Source: Bacteroidota bacterium (lineage in GTDB: Bacteria > Bacteroidota > Bacteroidia > Chitinophagales > Chitinophagaceae). Taken from it: a DNA stretch of 64,000 nucleotides. Below the pieces are notes generated by a model. It was not told the DNA's origin. It made no database searches and was given only the letters and a program-made list of their open reading frames with translations. The stretch spans positions 325,244 to 389,243 of the forward strand of contig JAEWJK010000003.1 of assembly GCA_023386555.1 (NCBI GenBank), given 5' to 3'. Below are positions 24,899 to 33,422 of the stretch, in pieces. A program made the translations under genes and the position numbers. How positions within the stretch are numbered: position 1 is the stretch's first letter; each line of letters starts with the position of its first letter.

Positions 24899-25600
24899 CT
24901 ATAATCCTAATTTCTCCACCGCAATTTGTGCAGCAGCCTGGCTGGCATCTTTCTTATTGTAACCTTTTCCTTCCGCAATATTTTCGCCGTCAATAACGAT
25001 TGCGATAGTGAATAAACGTCTGCCGCCTTCCATCTTTTCATCTATGGTTTCAAAGTCTAATGTCTTTGCATTTTTACTTGCCCAGCCAATCAAACGATTT
25101 TTCAGGTTGATGTCTATCGCTTCAAGATCATCAACAAACATGTGGGGAATAACAATGTGAGTCAATACCCAGTTACGTGTTTTTTTATAACCCTTATCAA
25201 GATAAACAGCACCTACAACAGCTTCCAAAGTGTTACCAAATATCTGGCTGCTCTTAAGTGAATTATCAAACTTGTTGTACATGGTAATCTTCTTCAATCC
25301 CATTTTCAATGCAATTTCATTGAGGTATTGACGATTCACCATCTTACTTCTCATCTCTGTAAGAAAACCTTCTCCTTTATATGGATAACGACGAAAAAGA
25401 TAATCAGCTACGATCGTTCCTAACACTGCATCACCCAAATATTCTAAACGCTCATTATTTTCATCGGCAGTTTCTTTCACCGAACGATGACTGAGAGCCA
25501 TCTGGTACAGATTAAGATTACCAGGTTTTATACCCAGCACATTCTTCAATTGCTTTTCTGCTAATGATGGTTTACGGAAATATTTCGTGATCATATCCAC
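24899..25600 (-). CDS. rnc: Ribonuclease III
   Basis: Cleaves double-stranded RNA during rRNA and mRNA processing. The 233-residue protein has the RNase III signature ERLEYLGDAVLG (50-61), with catalytic Glu/Asp residues, and a second acidic cluster in NTLEAVVGAVYLD. A C-terminal double-stranded RNA-binding domain ends with GYNKKDASQAAAQIAVEKL. It follows fabF and acpP on the same strand, an order common in Bacteroidota, although a dispersed element lies between fabF and rnc. An alternative ATG lies two codons in. Confidence 0.95.
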   Translation of the reverse strand: MDMITKYFRKPSLAEKQLKNVLGIKPGNLNLYQMALSHRSVKETADENNERLEYLGDAVLGTIVADYLFRRYPYKGEGFLTEMRSKMVNRQYLNEIALKMGLKKITMYNKFDNSLKSSQIFGNTLEAVVGAVYLDKGYKKTRNWVLTHIVIPHMFVDDLEAIDINLKNRLIGWASKNAKTLDFETIDEKMEGGRRLFTIAIVIDGENIAEGKGYNKKDASQAAAQIAVEKLGL

Positions 25601-25633
25601 GATGTTAAGCTAAGGATTTTTATGATACCAGCT

Positions 25634-25674
25634 ATAGGATTACATAGCAACATCGTTGCGTCGCACTCTTGTAC
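25634..25674 (+). repeat. Dispersed intergenic element, subtype B
   Basis: Begins near TTTTTATGATACCAGCT (25617-25633) and carries the exact core at 25655-25674. It lies between rnc and fabF, in the orientation opposite to both genes. Confidence 0.82.
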
Positions 25675-25741
25675 TGAAAATCTTTGTGGAGCAAGGGGAA
25701 TCAGTCCTGGCCAACATCAGACATCATCACATCAGACATCT

Positions 25742-26995
25742 TTAAGCCTTGTACTTCTTCACAATCAACGAAGCATTATGACCACCAAAACCAAACGTAT
25801 TACTTAATGCTGCATTCACAGTTCTCTTCTGAGCAGTATTGAAAGTGAAGTTTAGTTTATTATCAAGTCCCGGATCATCAGTAAAATGATTGATCGTTGG
25901 TGGAACAATATCATGCACTACACTCATTACACAGGCAATAGCTTCGATAGCTCCGGCAGCACCTAACAAGTGACCTGTCATTGATTTGGTTGAGCTGATA
26001 TTTAAATTATAAGCATGCTCTCCAAAAACCTCCGTTATTGCTTTGGTTTCTGCAATATCTCCTAACGGAGTAGAAGTTCCGTGTACATTGATATAATCAA
26101 TTTCAGATGGTTGCATTCCAGCATCTTCCAGAGCAGCTTTCATAACATTCTTTGCACCCAATCCTTCAGGATGAGGAGCTGTCATGTGATGAGCATCGGC
26201 TGTAGCACCTGTACCAACAACTTCTGCATAAATTTTTGCACCTCTTGCAATGGCATGATCAAGATCTTCCAAAACAAGAATTCCTGCACCTTCACCCATT
26301 ACAAAACCATCACGGTCTTTATCAAACGGACGAGAAGCGGTTTTAGGATCATCATTCCTTTCGCTCAGTGCTTTCATGGCATTAAAGCCACCAACACCAG
26401 CTTCACAGATAACACTTTCTGCTCCACCAGCTAAAATAATATCTGATTTTCCCAAACGTATCAGGTTAAATGCATCCATCACTGCATGTGTAGATGATGC
26501 ACAGGCAGAAACTACTGCAAAGTTTGGGCCCCTGAAACCATGACGCATAGAAATATGTCCTGCTGCAATGTCCAGGATCATCTTTGGAATAAAGAAAGGA
26601 TTGAAGCGTGGAGTGCCATCACCTTTGGCAAATTCCATCACCTCGGTCTGGAAAGTAACAATACCCCCAATACCGCTGGAGAAGATAACTCCAATACGGT
26701 CCGGGTTCATTGTTTCAATCTGAATATTAGCATCAGTTACAGCCTGATCGCTGCATATTAATGCTGTTTGAGTAAACCTGTCTAAACGACGGCCTTCTTT
26801 TTTATCAAGAAATTGATAGGGATCGAAGTTCTTCAACTCACAGGCAAACTGTGTTTTGAATTTACTGCAATCAAATAGTGTAATATGATCAGCACCGGAA
26901 ACGCCATTAATAAGTCCATTCCAATATTCCTCCAGCGTATTGCCAAGAGGAGTTAATGCTCCCATTCCGGTTACTACAACTCTTTTTAACTGCAT
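25742..26995 (-). CDS. fabF: 3-oxoacyl-ACP synthase II
   Basis: Condenses malonyl-ACP with acyl-ACP in fatty-acid elongation. The 417-residue thiolase-fold protein has the active-site Cys165 in SACASSTH and the two histidines in NVHGTSTPLGD and KSMTGHLLGAAG, the Cys-His-His triad of KAS II. The ATG and the N-terminus KRVVVTGMGALTPLG are standard. acpP is directly upstream with a hairpin in the 92-bp gap. Confidence 0.97.
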   Translation of the reverse strand: MQLKRVVVTGMGALTPLGNTLEEYWNGLINGVSGADHITLFDCSKFKTQFACELKNFDPYQFLDKKEGRRLDRFTQTALICSDQAVTDANIQIETMNPDRIGVIFSSGIGGIVTFQTEVMEFAKGDGTPRFNPFFIPKMILDIAAGHISMRHGFRGPNFAVVSACASSTHAVMDAFNLIRLGKSDIILAGGAESVICEAGVGGFNAMKALSERNDDPKTASRPFDKDRDGFVMGEGAGILVLEDLDHAIARGAKIYAEVVGTGATADAHHMTAPHPEGLGAKNVMKAALEDAGMQPSEIDYINVHGTSTPLGDIAETKAITEVFGEHAYNLNISSTKSMTGHLLGAAGAIEAIACVMSVVHDIVPPTINHFTDDPGLDNKLNFTFNTAQKRTVNAALSNTFGFGGHNASLIVKKYKA

Positions 26996-27015
26996 AAAGC
27001 CTTTTTAAGTGAGAA

Positions 27016-27058
27016 ATCCGCCTTTTTCCTAGGCAATTGCCGCAGAGAAAAGGCGGAT
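27016..27058 (-). promoter_or_regulatory. Nested hairpin between acpP and fabF
   Basis: An 11-bp perfect stem (27016-27026 with 27048-27058) encloses an inner perfect palindrome GGCAATTGCC (27032-27041). No long U-tract follows, so it may be an attenuator or an mRNA stabiliser that separates ACP from FabF expression. Its function is inferred. Confidence 0.55.
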
Positions 27059-27087
27059 CTTAATATTCCTTTTGGAAGTGATAAGTC

Positions 27088-27324
27088 TTACTTAGCATGT
27101 TCTTCAAGATAAGCAACAGCCTGACCTACAGTTGTAATTGTCTCAGCTTGCTCATCAGGAATAGAGATGTTGAATTCTTTTTCAAATTCCATGATCAGTT
27201 CTACCGTATCTAATGAATCGGCTCCCAGATCATTGGTAAAAGAAGCCTCATTCGTTACTTCTGCTTCGTCTACTCCTAATTTGTCAACAATGATTTTCTT
27301 AACTCTTGTTGCGATGTCTGACAT
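27088..27324 (-). CDS. acpP: Acyl carrier protein
   Basis: A 78-residue acidic four-helix carrier. Ser37 in DLGADSLDT receives the phosphopantetheine arm. Length, charge and the ending AYLEEHAK are typical. It is transcribed with fabF, from a promoter-like box 25 nt upstream of its ATG. Confidence 0.98.
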   Translation of the reverse strand: MSDIATRVKKIIVDKLGVDEAEVTNEASFTNDLGADSLDTVELIMEFEKEFNISIPDEQAETITTVGQAVAYLEEHAK

Positions 27325-27348
27325 TGTTATAAAGTTTAGTTACAGCCG

Positions 27349-27356
27349 CAAAAATA
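27349..27356 (-). promoter_or_regulatory. -7 box of acpP
   Basis: On the minus strand TATTTTTG matches TAnnTTTG, with CTTG 18 bp upstream as a weak -33. The predicted leader is about 18 nt. Confidence 0.5.
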
Positions 27357-27490
27357 TATATTTTGACAAATAAGCAAGGATTTACTGCCTTTTTGTTCCA
27401 AAATGATTTTCACATCAAAAAAATCGTATAAATAGCATTACTTGTATAATTTTTGAAATGTTGGCTATCTTGTAAACCAATCTTTACCGC

Positions 27491-27919
27491 ATGGCTTTAA
27501 AATTAATAGATCACGGCACTAAAGAATACCAGGAAATGGTGGATTTACGAAGAGCTATTTTGCGTAAACCACTCGGAATTGATTTTGACCAGAAAGAATT
27601 AGAGAGAGAACATGAAGACATTCTTATCGGCTGCTTTGAAGATGATAAGATGGAAGGCTGTTGTTTATTAACCAAAGTAGATGATAAAACAGTTCGTTTA
27701 CGTCAAATGGCTGTTCTTTCAGGATTGCAGGGCAAAGGATTTGGAAAAGCTTTAATGCAGTTTGCAGAGAATCTTGCCAGGGATCGTGGTTATAAAACCT
27801 TAACGATGCATGCAAGAAAGACAGCTGTCGGGTTTTATGAAAAGCAGGGATATAAGGTTGTTGGAGAAGAGTTCCAGGAGCTTAACATTCCACACTTTAT
27901 AATGGAAAAAGAACTTTGA
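27491..27919 (+). CDS. GNAT family N-acetyltransferase
   Basis: A 142-residue GNAT fold enzyme that transfers an acetyl group from acetyl-CoA. The CoA-binding motif A is LRQMAVLSGLQGKGFGKALM (about 75-95), with the Q/RxxGxG/A loop as QGKGFGK, and motif B is GFYEKQGYKVVG. It resembles the YjcF/ElaA-like group. The acceptor is unknown. Confidence 0.87.
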   Translation: MALKLIDHGTKEYQEMVDLRRAILRKPLGIDFDQKELEREHEDILIGCFEDDKMEGCCLLTKVDDKTVRLRQMAVLSGLQGKGFGKALMQFAENLARDRGYKTLTMHARKTAVGFYEKQGYKVVGEEFQELNIPHFIMEKEL

Positions 27920-27925
27920 TCACTT

Positions 27926-28396
27926 TCATTTGATCTTTTCTTTCAGCATATTTCTTAACTCATGACGCTGTTCATCTGTTGTATCATCTTTCGGAATCAG
28001 AAAAAAAGATCTGGCATCAAAATAAAGGTGAAAGAAATGTGGCGTTTCAATCCAGTTACTAAAACGATCCCAATTCCAGCTTACATAACCATTTGGATTC
28101 TCCAGGTGAATAGATTCATCTCTCACCGTTATCACAAATGCATCCTTAAATGTTGATGATTTGCGATAGATGGTATATGGCAGAATATACCAAACTGAAA
28201 CCATCAACAATAACCAAATAGTTGTACCAAGTAAAAAAGGCTCCGGTCTTATTTTTTGAAAATAGAATAAGGCAGCAGATCCTATGGCAAAAACATTCAC
28301 CAGTATCATCAGTATCTTTATTTCCGGCCGACTGATAAAATGAAAACGCAAAGCCTGTAAAACCTTCTTCTTATTATAACTAAATCCAAATTGCAT
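27926..28396 (-). CDS. YcxB-like membrane protein
   Basis: A 156-residue protein with two adjacent membrane helices (about 30-70) and a C-terminal soluble part in which the YcxB-like pattern is visible (SIHLENPNGYVSWNWDRFSNWIETPHFFHLYFD, cited in pieces: GYVSWNWDRF, HFFHLYFDARSFFLIPK). Function unknown. I chose the ATG at 28396; a -7 box lies only 6 nt upstream, which implies an almost leaderless transcript. It converges on the GNAT gene with a 6-bp gap. Confidence 0.68.
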   Translation of the reverse strand: MQFGFSYNKKKVLQALRFHFISRPEIKILMILVNVFAIGSAALFYFQKIRPEPFLLGTTIWLLLMVSVWYILPYTIYRKSSTFKDAFVITVRDESIHLENPNGYVSWNWDRFSNWIETPHFFHLYFDARSFFLIPKDDTTDEQRHELRNMLKEKIK

Positions 28397-28401
28397 GGCC
28401 G

Positions 28402-28409
28402 CAAAAGTA
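28402..28409 (-). promoter_or_regulatory. Putative -7 box of the YcxB-like gene
   Basis: On the minus strand TACTTTTG matches TAnnTTTG; the expected transcription start (near 28395) coincides with the ATG. Confidence 0.35.
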
Positions 28410-28564
28410 ATGAAGTTAGCATACACATTACCTGCTCATAATGCATCAATAAAGCTATTTTGTTTGCAGGCATTATTCTTGCCTAATGATTTCGCAAATA
28501 ATTAAGTCCTTTTGGCTTACACTTGCAAAAGCTTGTTACTATCATTTCAAATAAAACCTGATTC

Positions 28565-29563
28565 ATGCAAACTGCAGCAGATATACAACAGCTGAATGAA
28601 AAGATCAGCTATGCAGCCACTTTCGTTGATAATATAAGAGCAGAACTTTCAAAGATCGTTGTAGGGCAACAATACATGGTTGACAGGTTAATGATCGGTT
28701 TGCTTAGTAATGGTCATGTTTTGTTAGAAGGTGTTCCGGGTCTTGCAAAAACGCTTACGATAAAATCTTTAAGTGAAGCCATTCATGCAAAGTTCAGCCG
28801 TATACAATTTACGCCTGATCTTCTTCCTGCAGATGTGATTGGAACAATGATCTATAATCAACAGAAAGGTGAATTTATTGTTAGAAAAGGACCGGTGTTC
28901 GCTAATTTTATTTTAGCCGATGAAATAAACAGGGCTCCGGCAAAAGTTCAGAGTGCTTTACTTGAAGCAATGCAGGAAAGGCAAGTTACCATAGGTGAAC
29001 AAACCTATAAACTTGATGAACCATTTTTAGTGCTTGCTACACAAAATCCGTTAGAACAGGAAGGAACATATCCTTTACCAGAAGCACAGGTAGACAGGTT
29101 TATGCTGAAAGTGATTGTTGGATATCCCGGTAAAAAAGAAGAACAGATGATCATTCGGCAACAGGTTCAGGGATTGGAATTACCAAAGATCAACCAGGTA
29201 GTTAGTACTTCGGAAATAATCAACGGAAGAAACCTGGTTAAGCAGGTTTATATGGATGAAAAAGTGGAACAGTATATTATTGATATTGTTTTCGCCACTC
29301 GTTCTCCTCTTGAATACGGATTGGGTAAGATGAAAGCTTTGATCAGTTATGGTGGTTCGCCAAGAGCCAGTATTAATCTTGCATTGGCCGCAAAAGCAAA
29401 TGCATTTATGAATAAAAGAGGATATGTGATACCTGATGATATCAAGGCGATAGCAAAAGATGTTTTGCGACATAGAATTGGATTAACCTATGAAGCCGAA
29501 GCTGAAAACATTAATTCAGAAATGATCGTTGATGAAGTACTAAAAGCTGTGAATGTTCCTTAA
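28565..29563 (+). CDS. MoxR family AAA+ ATPase
   Basis: A chaperone-like ATPase thought to help assemble or activate VWA-domain proteins encoded next to it. The 332-residue protein has Walker A GVPGLAKT (56-63), Walker B FILADEINRAP (about 117-127), sensor motif ATQNPLEQEGTYPLPEAQ and a C-terminal lid. It is the first gene of a tightly coupled four-gene operon; its stop overlaps the next ATG (TAATG). Confidence 0.95.
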   Translation: MQTAADIQQLNEKISYAATFVDNIRAELSKIVVGQQYMVDRLMIGLLSNGHVLLEGVPGLAKTLTIKSLSEAIHAKFSRIQFTPDLLPADVIGTMIYNQQKGEFIVRKGPVFANFILADEINRAPAKVQSALLEAMQERQVTIGEQTYKLDEPFLVLATQNPLEQEGTYPLPEAQVDRFMLKVIVGYPGKKEEQMIIRQQVQGLELPKINQVVSTSEIINGRNLVKQVYMDEKVEQYIIDIVFATRSPLEYGLGKMKALISYGGSPRASINLALAAKANAFMNKRGYVIPDDIKAIAKDVLRHRIGLTYEAEAENINSEMIVDEVLKAVNVP

Positions 29564-30471
29564 TGAAGCAACAAAAGAACGATATTGAAACATCAACTTC
29601 TGTTACCGATATCCTGAAAAAAGTTAGGACACTTGAGATACTTAGTAAAAGGCTCACTAATCATCTTTTTACAGGAGAATATCATTCTGCTTTTAAAGGA
29701 AAGGGAATGTCGTTTAAAGAAGTTCGTGAATATACACATGGTGACGATATTCGTTTTATTGACTGGAATGTTTCTGCAAGAATGGGGCATTCATACAGCA
29801 AGGTGTTTGAAGAAGAAAGAGAGTTATCTGTTTTCTTTTTAATTGATTCAAGTGCAAGCAGTTTTTTTGGAACGAATGAACAAACAAAGAAAGAACTGAT
29901 CACTGAAGTGGCAGCTATACTTTCTTTCTCAGCATTGAACAATAATGATAAAACAGGACTGATCTTTTTTACCAACCAGGTTGAAAAATATATTCCTTTG
30001 GCAAAAGGCAGAGATCATGTATTGTATTCCATCAGGGAAATGATATCATTTAAACCAAAGAATAAAACTACTGATCTTGTCAAGGCTTTACAGTTTTTGA
30101 ATAAAGTTTCAAAACATAAATGCATCGTTTTTATTCTTAGCGATTTTGCCGATGCAGGTTATCATGAAGCATTAAGAGTAGCTGCTAAGCGACATGATGT
30201 GATTGGAATACAAGTGTACGATGAGAAGGATGAAAAACTTCCATCATTTCCAGGAGGTGGATTGATACAACTGCAAGATCCTGAAACAGGTGAAATTGTT
30301 TGCCTTGATACAGCTGATGTACTAACCAAACATAACTACAATCAACAGTTCCAGAGGATACTTACAGATGCAAAACAAACTTTCAGGAATGCCGGGGCCG
30401 ATCTGATGCAAATTGCCACAGGGCAAGATTATGTAAAAGCACTTCAACAATTTTTTATCAGGAGAGCATGA
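29563..30471 (+). CDS. DUF58 domain protein
   Basis: A 302-residue soluble DUF58 protein with a degenerate VWA fold, a regular partner of MoxR ATPases. The diagnostic segment GEYHSAFKGKGMSFKEVREY with HGDDIRFIDWNVSAR occurs near residues 36-68; a VWA-like FLIDSSASS follows. The ATG overlaps the moxR stop by 1 bp and the last codons overlap the next gene by 4 bp, so translation is probably coupled. Confidence 0.93.
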   Translation: MKQQKNDIETSTSVTDILKKVRTLEILSKRLTNHLFTGEYHSAFKGKGMSFKEVREYTHGDDIRFIDWNVSARMGHSYSKVFEEERELSVFFLIDSSASSFFGTNEQTKKELITEVAAILSFSALNNNDKTGLIFFTNQVEKYIPLAKGRDHVLYSIREMISFKPKNKTTDLVKALQFLNKVSKHKCIVFILSDFADAGYHEALRVAAKRHDVIGIQVYDEKDEKLPSFPGGGLIQLQDPETGEIVCLDTADVLTKHNYNQQFQRILTDAKQTFRNAGADLMQIATGQDYVKALQQFFIRRA

Positions 30472-31406
30472 GAAGAGGTCAATGGTTCATGGTGAATGGT
30501 CTAGGGTTGATGTTTTTGAAAACATTGATTTTGTTCGTTGTCTGCTTATGCGTTAATGAATCTTATAGTCAGCATGTTTCAACCATCATCAGCAAAGAGA
30601 AAATTGTAATTGGCGAACAAATTTCATTACAGATAAAAGTACAAGGCATCAGCCATGCTACTATTAAACAGGATTTCATGTTTCCTGATTCTGTAAATCA
30701 TATTGAATTTTTATCAGACTCAATTCAAACGATAAACAACTCTACAATAGTCTATAATATTGTATTAACCTCTTTCGATTCCGGTTATTGGCAGCTTCCC
30801 GTATTTGAAATGATATTGCACGATAACAGGAAACTTTCAACCGAACCAATCGGTATAACTGTTATGCCTGTTGATATTTCAACAATGTCAGACTATCATG
30901 ATATAAAAGATATATTGGAAGTAAATCCTGAAAACAATTGGTGGATCATTGCTGTAATTGTATTTCTTGCTTTAATATCACTGTTTGGCTTTTTATGGTT
31001 TCATAAAATTAACAAAGAGAGTCAGCAACAAATTACCTCTGTCGCTTCACTGGATAAATTGTACAATGAACTCCTGTTGCAAATATCAAAACTCGAAACT
31101 ACTGACAAACAGGACCGTGCTTCTGTGCTAAACATTTACAAAGATTCAGCTTCGCTTATTAAGGAATTTATAGATGTTGCCTTTTCACAAAAGACGTTAC
31201 ATCTTACCACTGGTGAATACATCCTCAAGACAAAAGGCAAATTTTCAGATGCTACAACACAGAATGATTATTTCCAGTTTCTTCGTTTGTCTGATGCAGT
31301 GAAGTTTGCAAAATATTTTCCGCCAGCCGAAGAAACAAATGCGATATTTCCTTCTTTGAAGAACATTGCAACTACAGTTTACAACCAAACGAAGTCTAAG
31401 AATTAA
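30468..31406 (+). CDS. Membrane protein of the Bat operon (BatD-like region)
   Basis: A 312-residue protein of uncertain family. It has a signal or anchor helix (about 12-32), a beta-rich extracytoplasmic region (35-145), one membrane helix near 155-175 and a helical cytoplasmic tail. This layout matches the short proteins encoded between DUF58 and BatA in Bacteroidota. The ATG overlaps the upstream stop (ATGA) and the stop overlaps the BatA ATG. Function is inferred from context only. Confidence 0.75.
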   Translation: MRRGQWFMVNGLGLMFLKTLILFVVCLCVNESYSQHVSTIISKEKIVIGEQISLQIKVQGISHATIKQDFMFPDSVNHIEFLSDSIQTINNSTIVYNIVLTSFDSGYWQLPVFEMILHDNRKLSTEPIGITVMPVDISTMSDYHDIKDILEVNPENNWWIIAVIVFLALISLFGFLWFHKINKESQQQITSVASLDKLYNELLLQISKLETTDKQDRASVLNIYKDSASLIKEFIDVAFSQKTLHLTTGEYILKTKGKFSDATTQNDYFQFLRLSDAVKFAKYFPPAEETNAIFPSLKNIATTVYNQTKSKN

Positions 31407-32410
31407 TGTTGAAAGAATTATTCAATATAGAATTTGCATATCCATGGGTTTTATTGCTGTTGTTGTTTATTCCTGCATTAATGTTTTGGTACTACAATAA
31501 TCAGGGTAAAATTTCTGCATCTATAAAAGTTACAACTACTTTTTTCTTACAACACACCAAAAGCTGGAGAACAAAACTGCAGCATCTGCCTTTCTGGTTT
31601 CGCTGTTTGGGAATTGCATGTTTGATAATTGCATTAGCAAGACCACAGGAAACTTTTACAGAAGATGAAATTTCAGGTGAAGGAATTGATATTGTGATGT
31701 GCTTCGACATTAGTGGAAGTATGACAGAGAAAGATATTCTTCCTAACAGGTTGGAAGCTTCTAAAGAAGTTGCACAGGATTTTTTAAAAAACCGACGTGG
31801 TGATAGAATCGGTATAGTGATATTCAGCAATCAAAGTTTTACACTGTGTCCTATTACTACAGATCATAACACAGTTCGTTCGCAGATCAACAATATTGCA
31901 AGCGGTTATTTACCTGAAGAAGGAACAGCTATCGGTTCAGGATTAGCAACAAGTATTGATCGGCTTCGGCATACAAATTCAAAAAGTAAAGTAGTTATTC
32001 TTTTAACGGATGGTGTTGATTTTGGCGGAATTATTCCACCGGATATTGCAAAAGATATGGCCAAACTATATAATGTAAAAGTTTACACCATTGGCATTGG
32101 CTCAGAAAAAGAAATTGAAGTGCCTGTACAAACTGCTTTAGGTACAGTTATGCAGAAGAAGAAACTGGAATACAATGAAGGTTTATTAAAAGCGCTTGCT
32201 GCTGAAACAGGTGGACAATATTTTCATGCTACAACTAAGCAAAACCTCCAGGGTATATACGACAGTATTGATAAACTGGAAAAATCAAATGTAAAAGTTA
32301 CCACCTATAACAGGTTCAAGGATAAATACCATTTGATACTAATGATCGGAATTGCATTTATTGTTTTAGAGTTAGTATTAAGGCTTACAGTGTTTAAAAA
32401 ATTCCCATAA
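31406..32410 (+). CDS. VWA domain protein, BatA-like
   Basis: A membrane-anchored von Willebrand A protein of the aerotolerance (Bat) system. Two helices near the N-terminus (12-30, 62-80) and one near the C-terminus (about 310-330) flank the VWA domain. The MIDAS motif is D101-x-S103-x-S105 (CFDISGSMTEKD), with T and D contributed by EEGTAIGS and LLTDGVDFGG. It is the last gene of the operon: the usual batB, batC and batD are not here. Confidence 0.93.
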   Translation: MLKELFNIEFAYPWVLLLLLFIPALMFWYYNNQGKISASIKVTTTFFLQHTKSWRTKLQHLPFWFRCLGIACLIIALARPQETFTEDEISGEGIDIVMCFDISGSMTEKDILPNRLEASKEVAQDFLKNRRGDRIGIVIFSNQSFTLCPITTDHNTVRSQINNIASGYLPEEGTAIGSGLATSIDRLRHTNSKSKVVILLTDGVDFGGIIPPDIAKDMAKLYNVKVYTIGIGSEKEIEVPVQTALGTVMQKKKLEYNEGLLKALAAETGGQYFHATTKQNLQGIYDSIDKLEKSNVKVTTYNRFKDKYHLILMIGIAFIVLELVLRLTVFKKFP

Positions 32411-32420
32411 GCCATAATCA

Positions 32421-33134
32421 TCACTTCCCTCCTACTTTCAATAATTCAACATCAAAGATCAATACAGAACCAGGAGGAATATTTGAACCCGGAGGAGAAT
32501 AATTTCCATAAGCCAACTCTGCAGGAATAAATAATTTCCATCGGCTGCCTTCTTTCATTAGTTGTAAAGCTTCTGTCCAACCTTTTATAACACCACCCAC
32601 TGTAAACTGTGCAGGTTCACCACGATCAACTGAACTATCGAAAATAGTTCCATCAATCAAAGTTCCTGTGTAATGCACAGTAACAGTATCTGTAGCTAAT
32701 GGCATAGCACCTAATCCTTCTTTTATCACCATATACTGCATTCCACTTGGCAATATTTTTACACCAGGTTTGCTTTTATTGGTTGCAAGAAATGTTTCGC
32801 CGGCTTTTTTATTTACATTGGCTTTTTCAGCCATCAATTTGTTGATGTAATTGTTCAGAATAAAATTTGCCTGGTCAGGAGTAAGTACAACATTTTTATT
32901 CTTCAATACGTCATTTACTCCAGTCATAGTTGCAGTTGTATTCAGTTGAGTAACACCAAATTCTTTATACTGTAAAGCAATGCTCATTCCTACAGCATAA
33001 CTGAAAGAATCATATGCATTTTTTAAACCAGGCTGTACAGGTTTTGGAGTTGGCTTAGCCGGTGTTTTAGTTTTTTGTGCTATCGATGATCCACCAATCA
33101 TTCCTAATAATGCGAACAAGAAAATTCTTTTCAT
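32421..33134 (-). CDS. FKBP-type peptidyl-prolyl isomerase, exported
   Basis: A 237-residue folding helper of the FkpA/Mip type. A signal peptide ends near GGSSIAQ; an N-terminal dimerisation region (about 38-120) precedes the FKBP domain with VTVHYTGTLIDGTIFDSS, GGVIKGWTEAL and AELAYGNYSPPGSNIPPGSVLIFDVEL (given here as its key parts YGN and IPP). The active-site residues Y, D, W and Y are conserved. It acts in the periplasm. Confidence 0.92.
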   Translation of the reverse strand: MKRIFLFALLGMIGGSSIAQKTKTPAKPTPKPVQPGLKNAYDSFSYAVGMSIALQYKEFGVTQLNTTATMTGVNDVLKNKNVVLTPDQANFILNNYINKLMAEKANVNKKAGETFLATNKSKPGVKILPSGMQYMVIKEGLGAMPLATDTVTVHYTGTLIDGTIFDSSVDRGEPAQFTVGGVIKGWTEALQLMKEGSRWKLFIPAELAYGNYSPPGSNIPPGSVLIFDVELLKVGGK

Positions 33135-33226
33135 TATAAAACTTTAGTGACCAAAAATAAGTATTCGGTTATTGAAGAAGATGTGAAATATTATGGAGCC
33201 AGCTGTAGGAATACTCTGTAGCTTTC

Positions 33227-33246
33227 GTTGCGTCGCACTCTTGTGC
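33227..33246 (+). repeat. Dispersed intergenic element, subtype B
   Basis: Core with one mismatch (ends CTTGTGC); AGCCAGCTGTAGG upstream is the usual far end. It faces the long form 64 bp downstream. Confidence 0.8.
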
Positions 33247-33300
33247 TGAAGGTCATCGAGTCAGCTAGACAAAAAGTCATTGGTAATTGACCTGCTCAAT

Positions 33301-33420
33301 AAAGTTTAGAACCTTGAAGTGAGTACCTCAGAATATTATTTTAAATTATTGTTTCGGTGAATCTCCTGCGTCGATTTGACACAACGGACGATGATCTGTG
33401 TTATGTAGCTGGTAAAATAA
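33301..33420 (-). repeat. Dispersed intergenic element, long form
   Basis: The interrupted core spans 33316-33385 with the same 53-bp insertion as at 21863. AAAGTTTAGAAC precedes it and GTAGCTGGTAAAATAAAAC follows, ending 3 bp from the M23 stop codon. Confidence 0.82.
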
Positions 33421-33422
33421 AA

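Noticed and set aside
25714..25740. Two copies of ACATCAGACATC near the fabF stop codon as a CRISPR-like or regulatory repeat
   Set aside because: Only two 12-bp copies 3 bp apart; too little to support any function.
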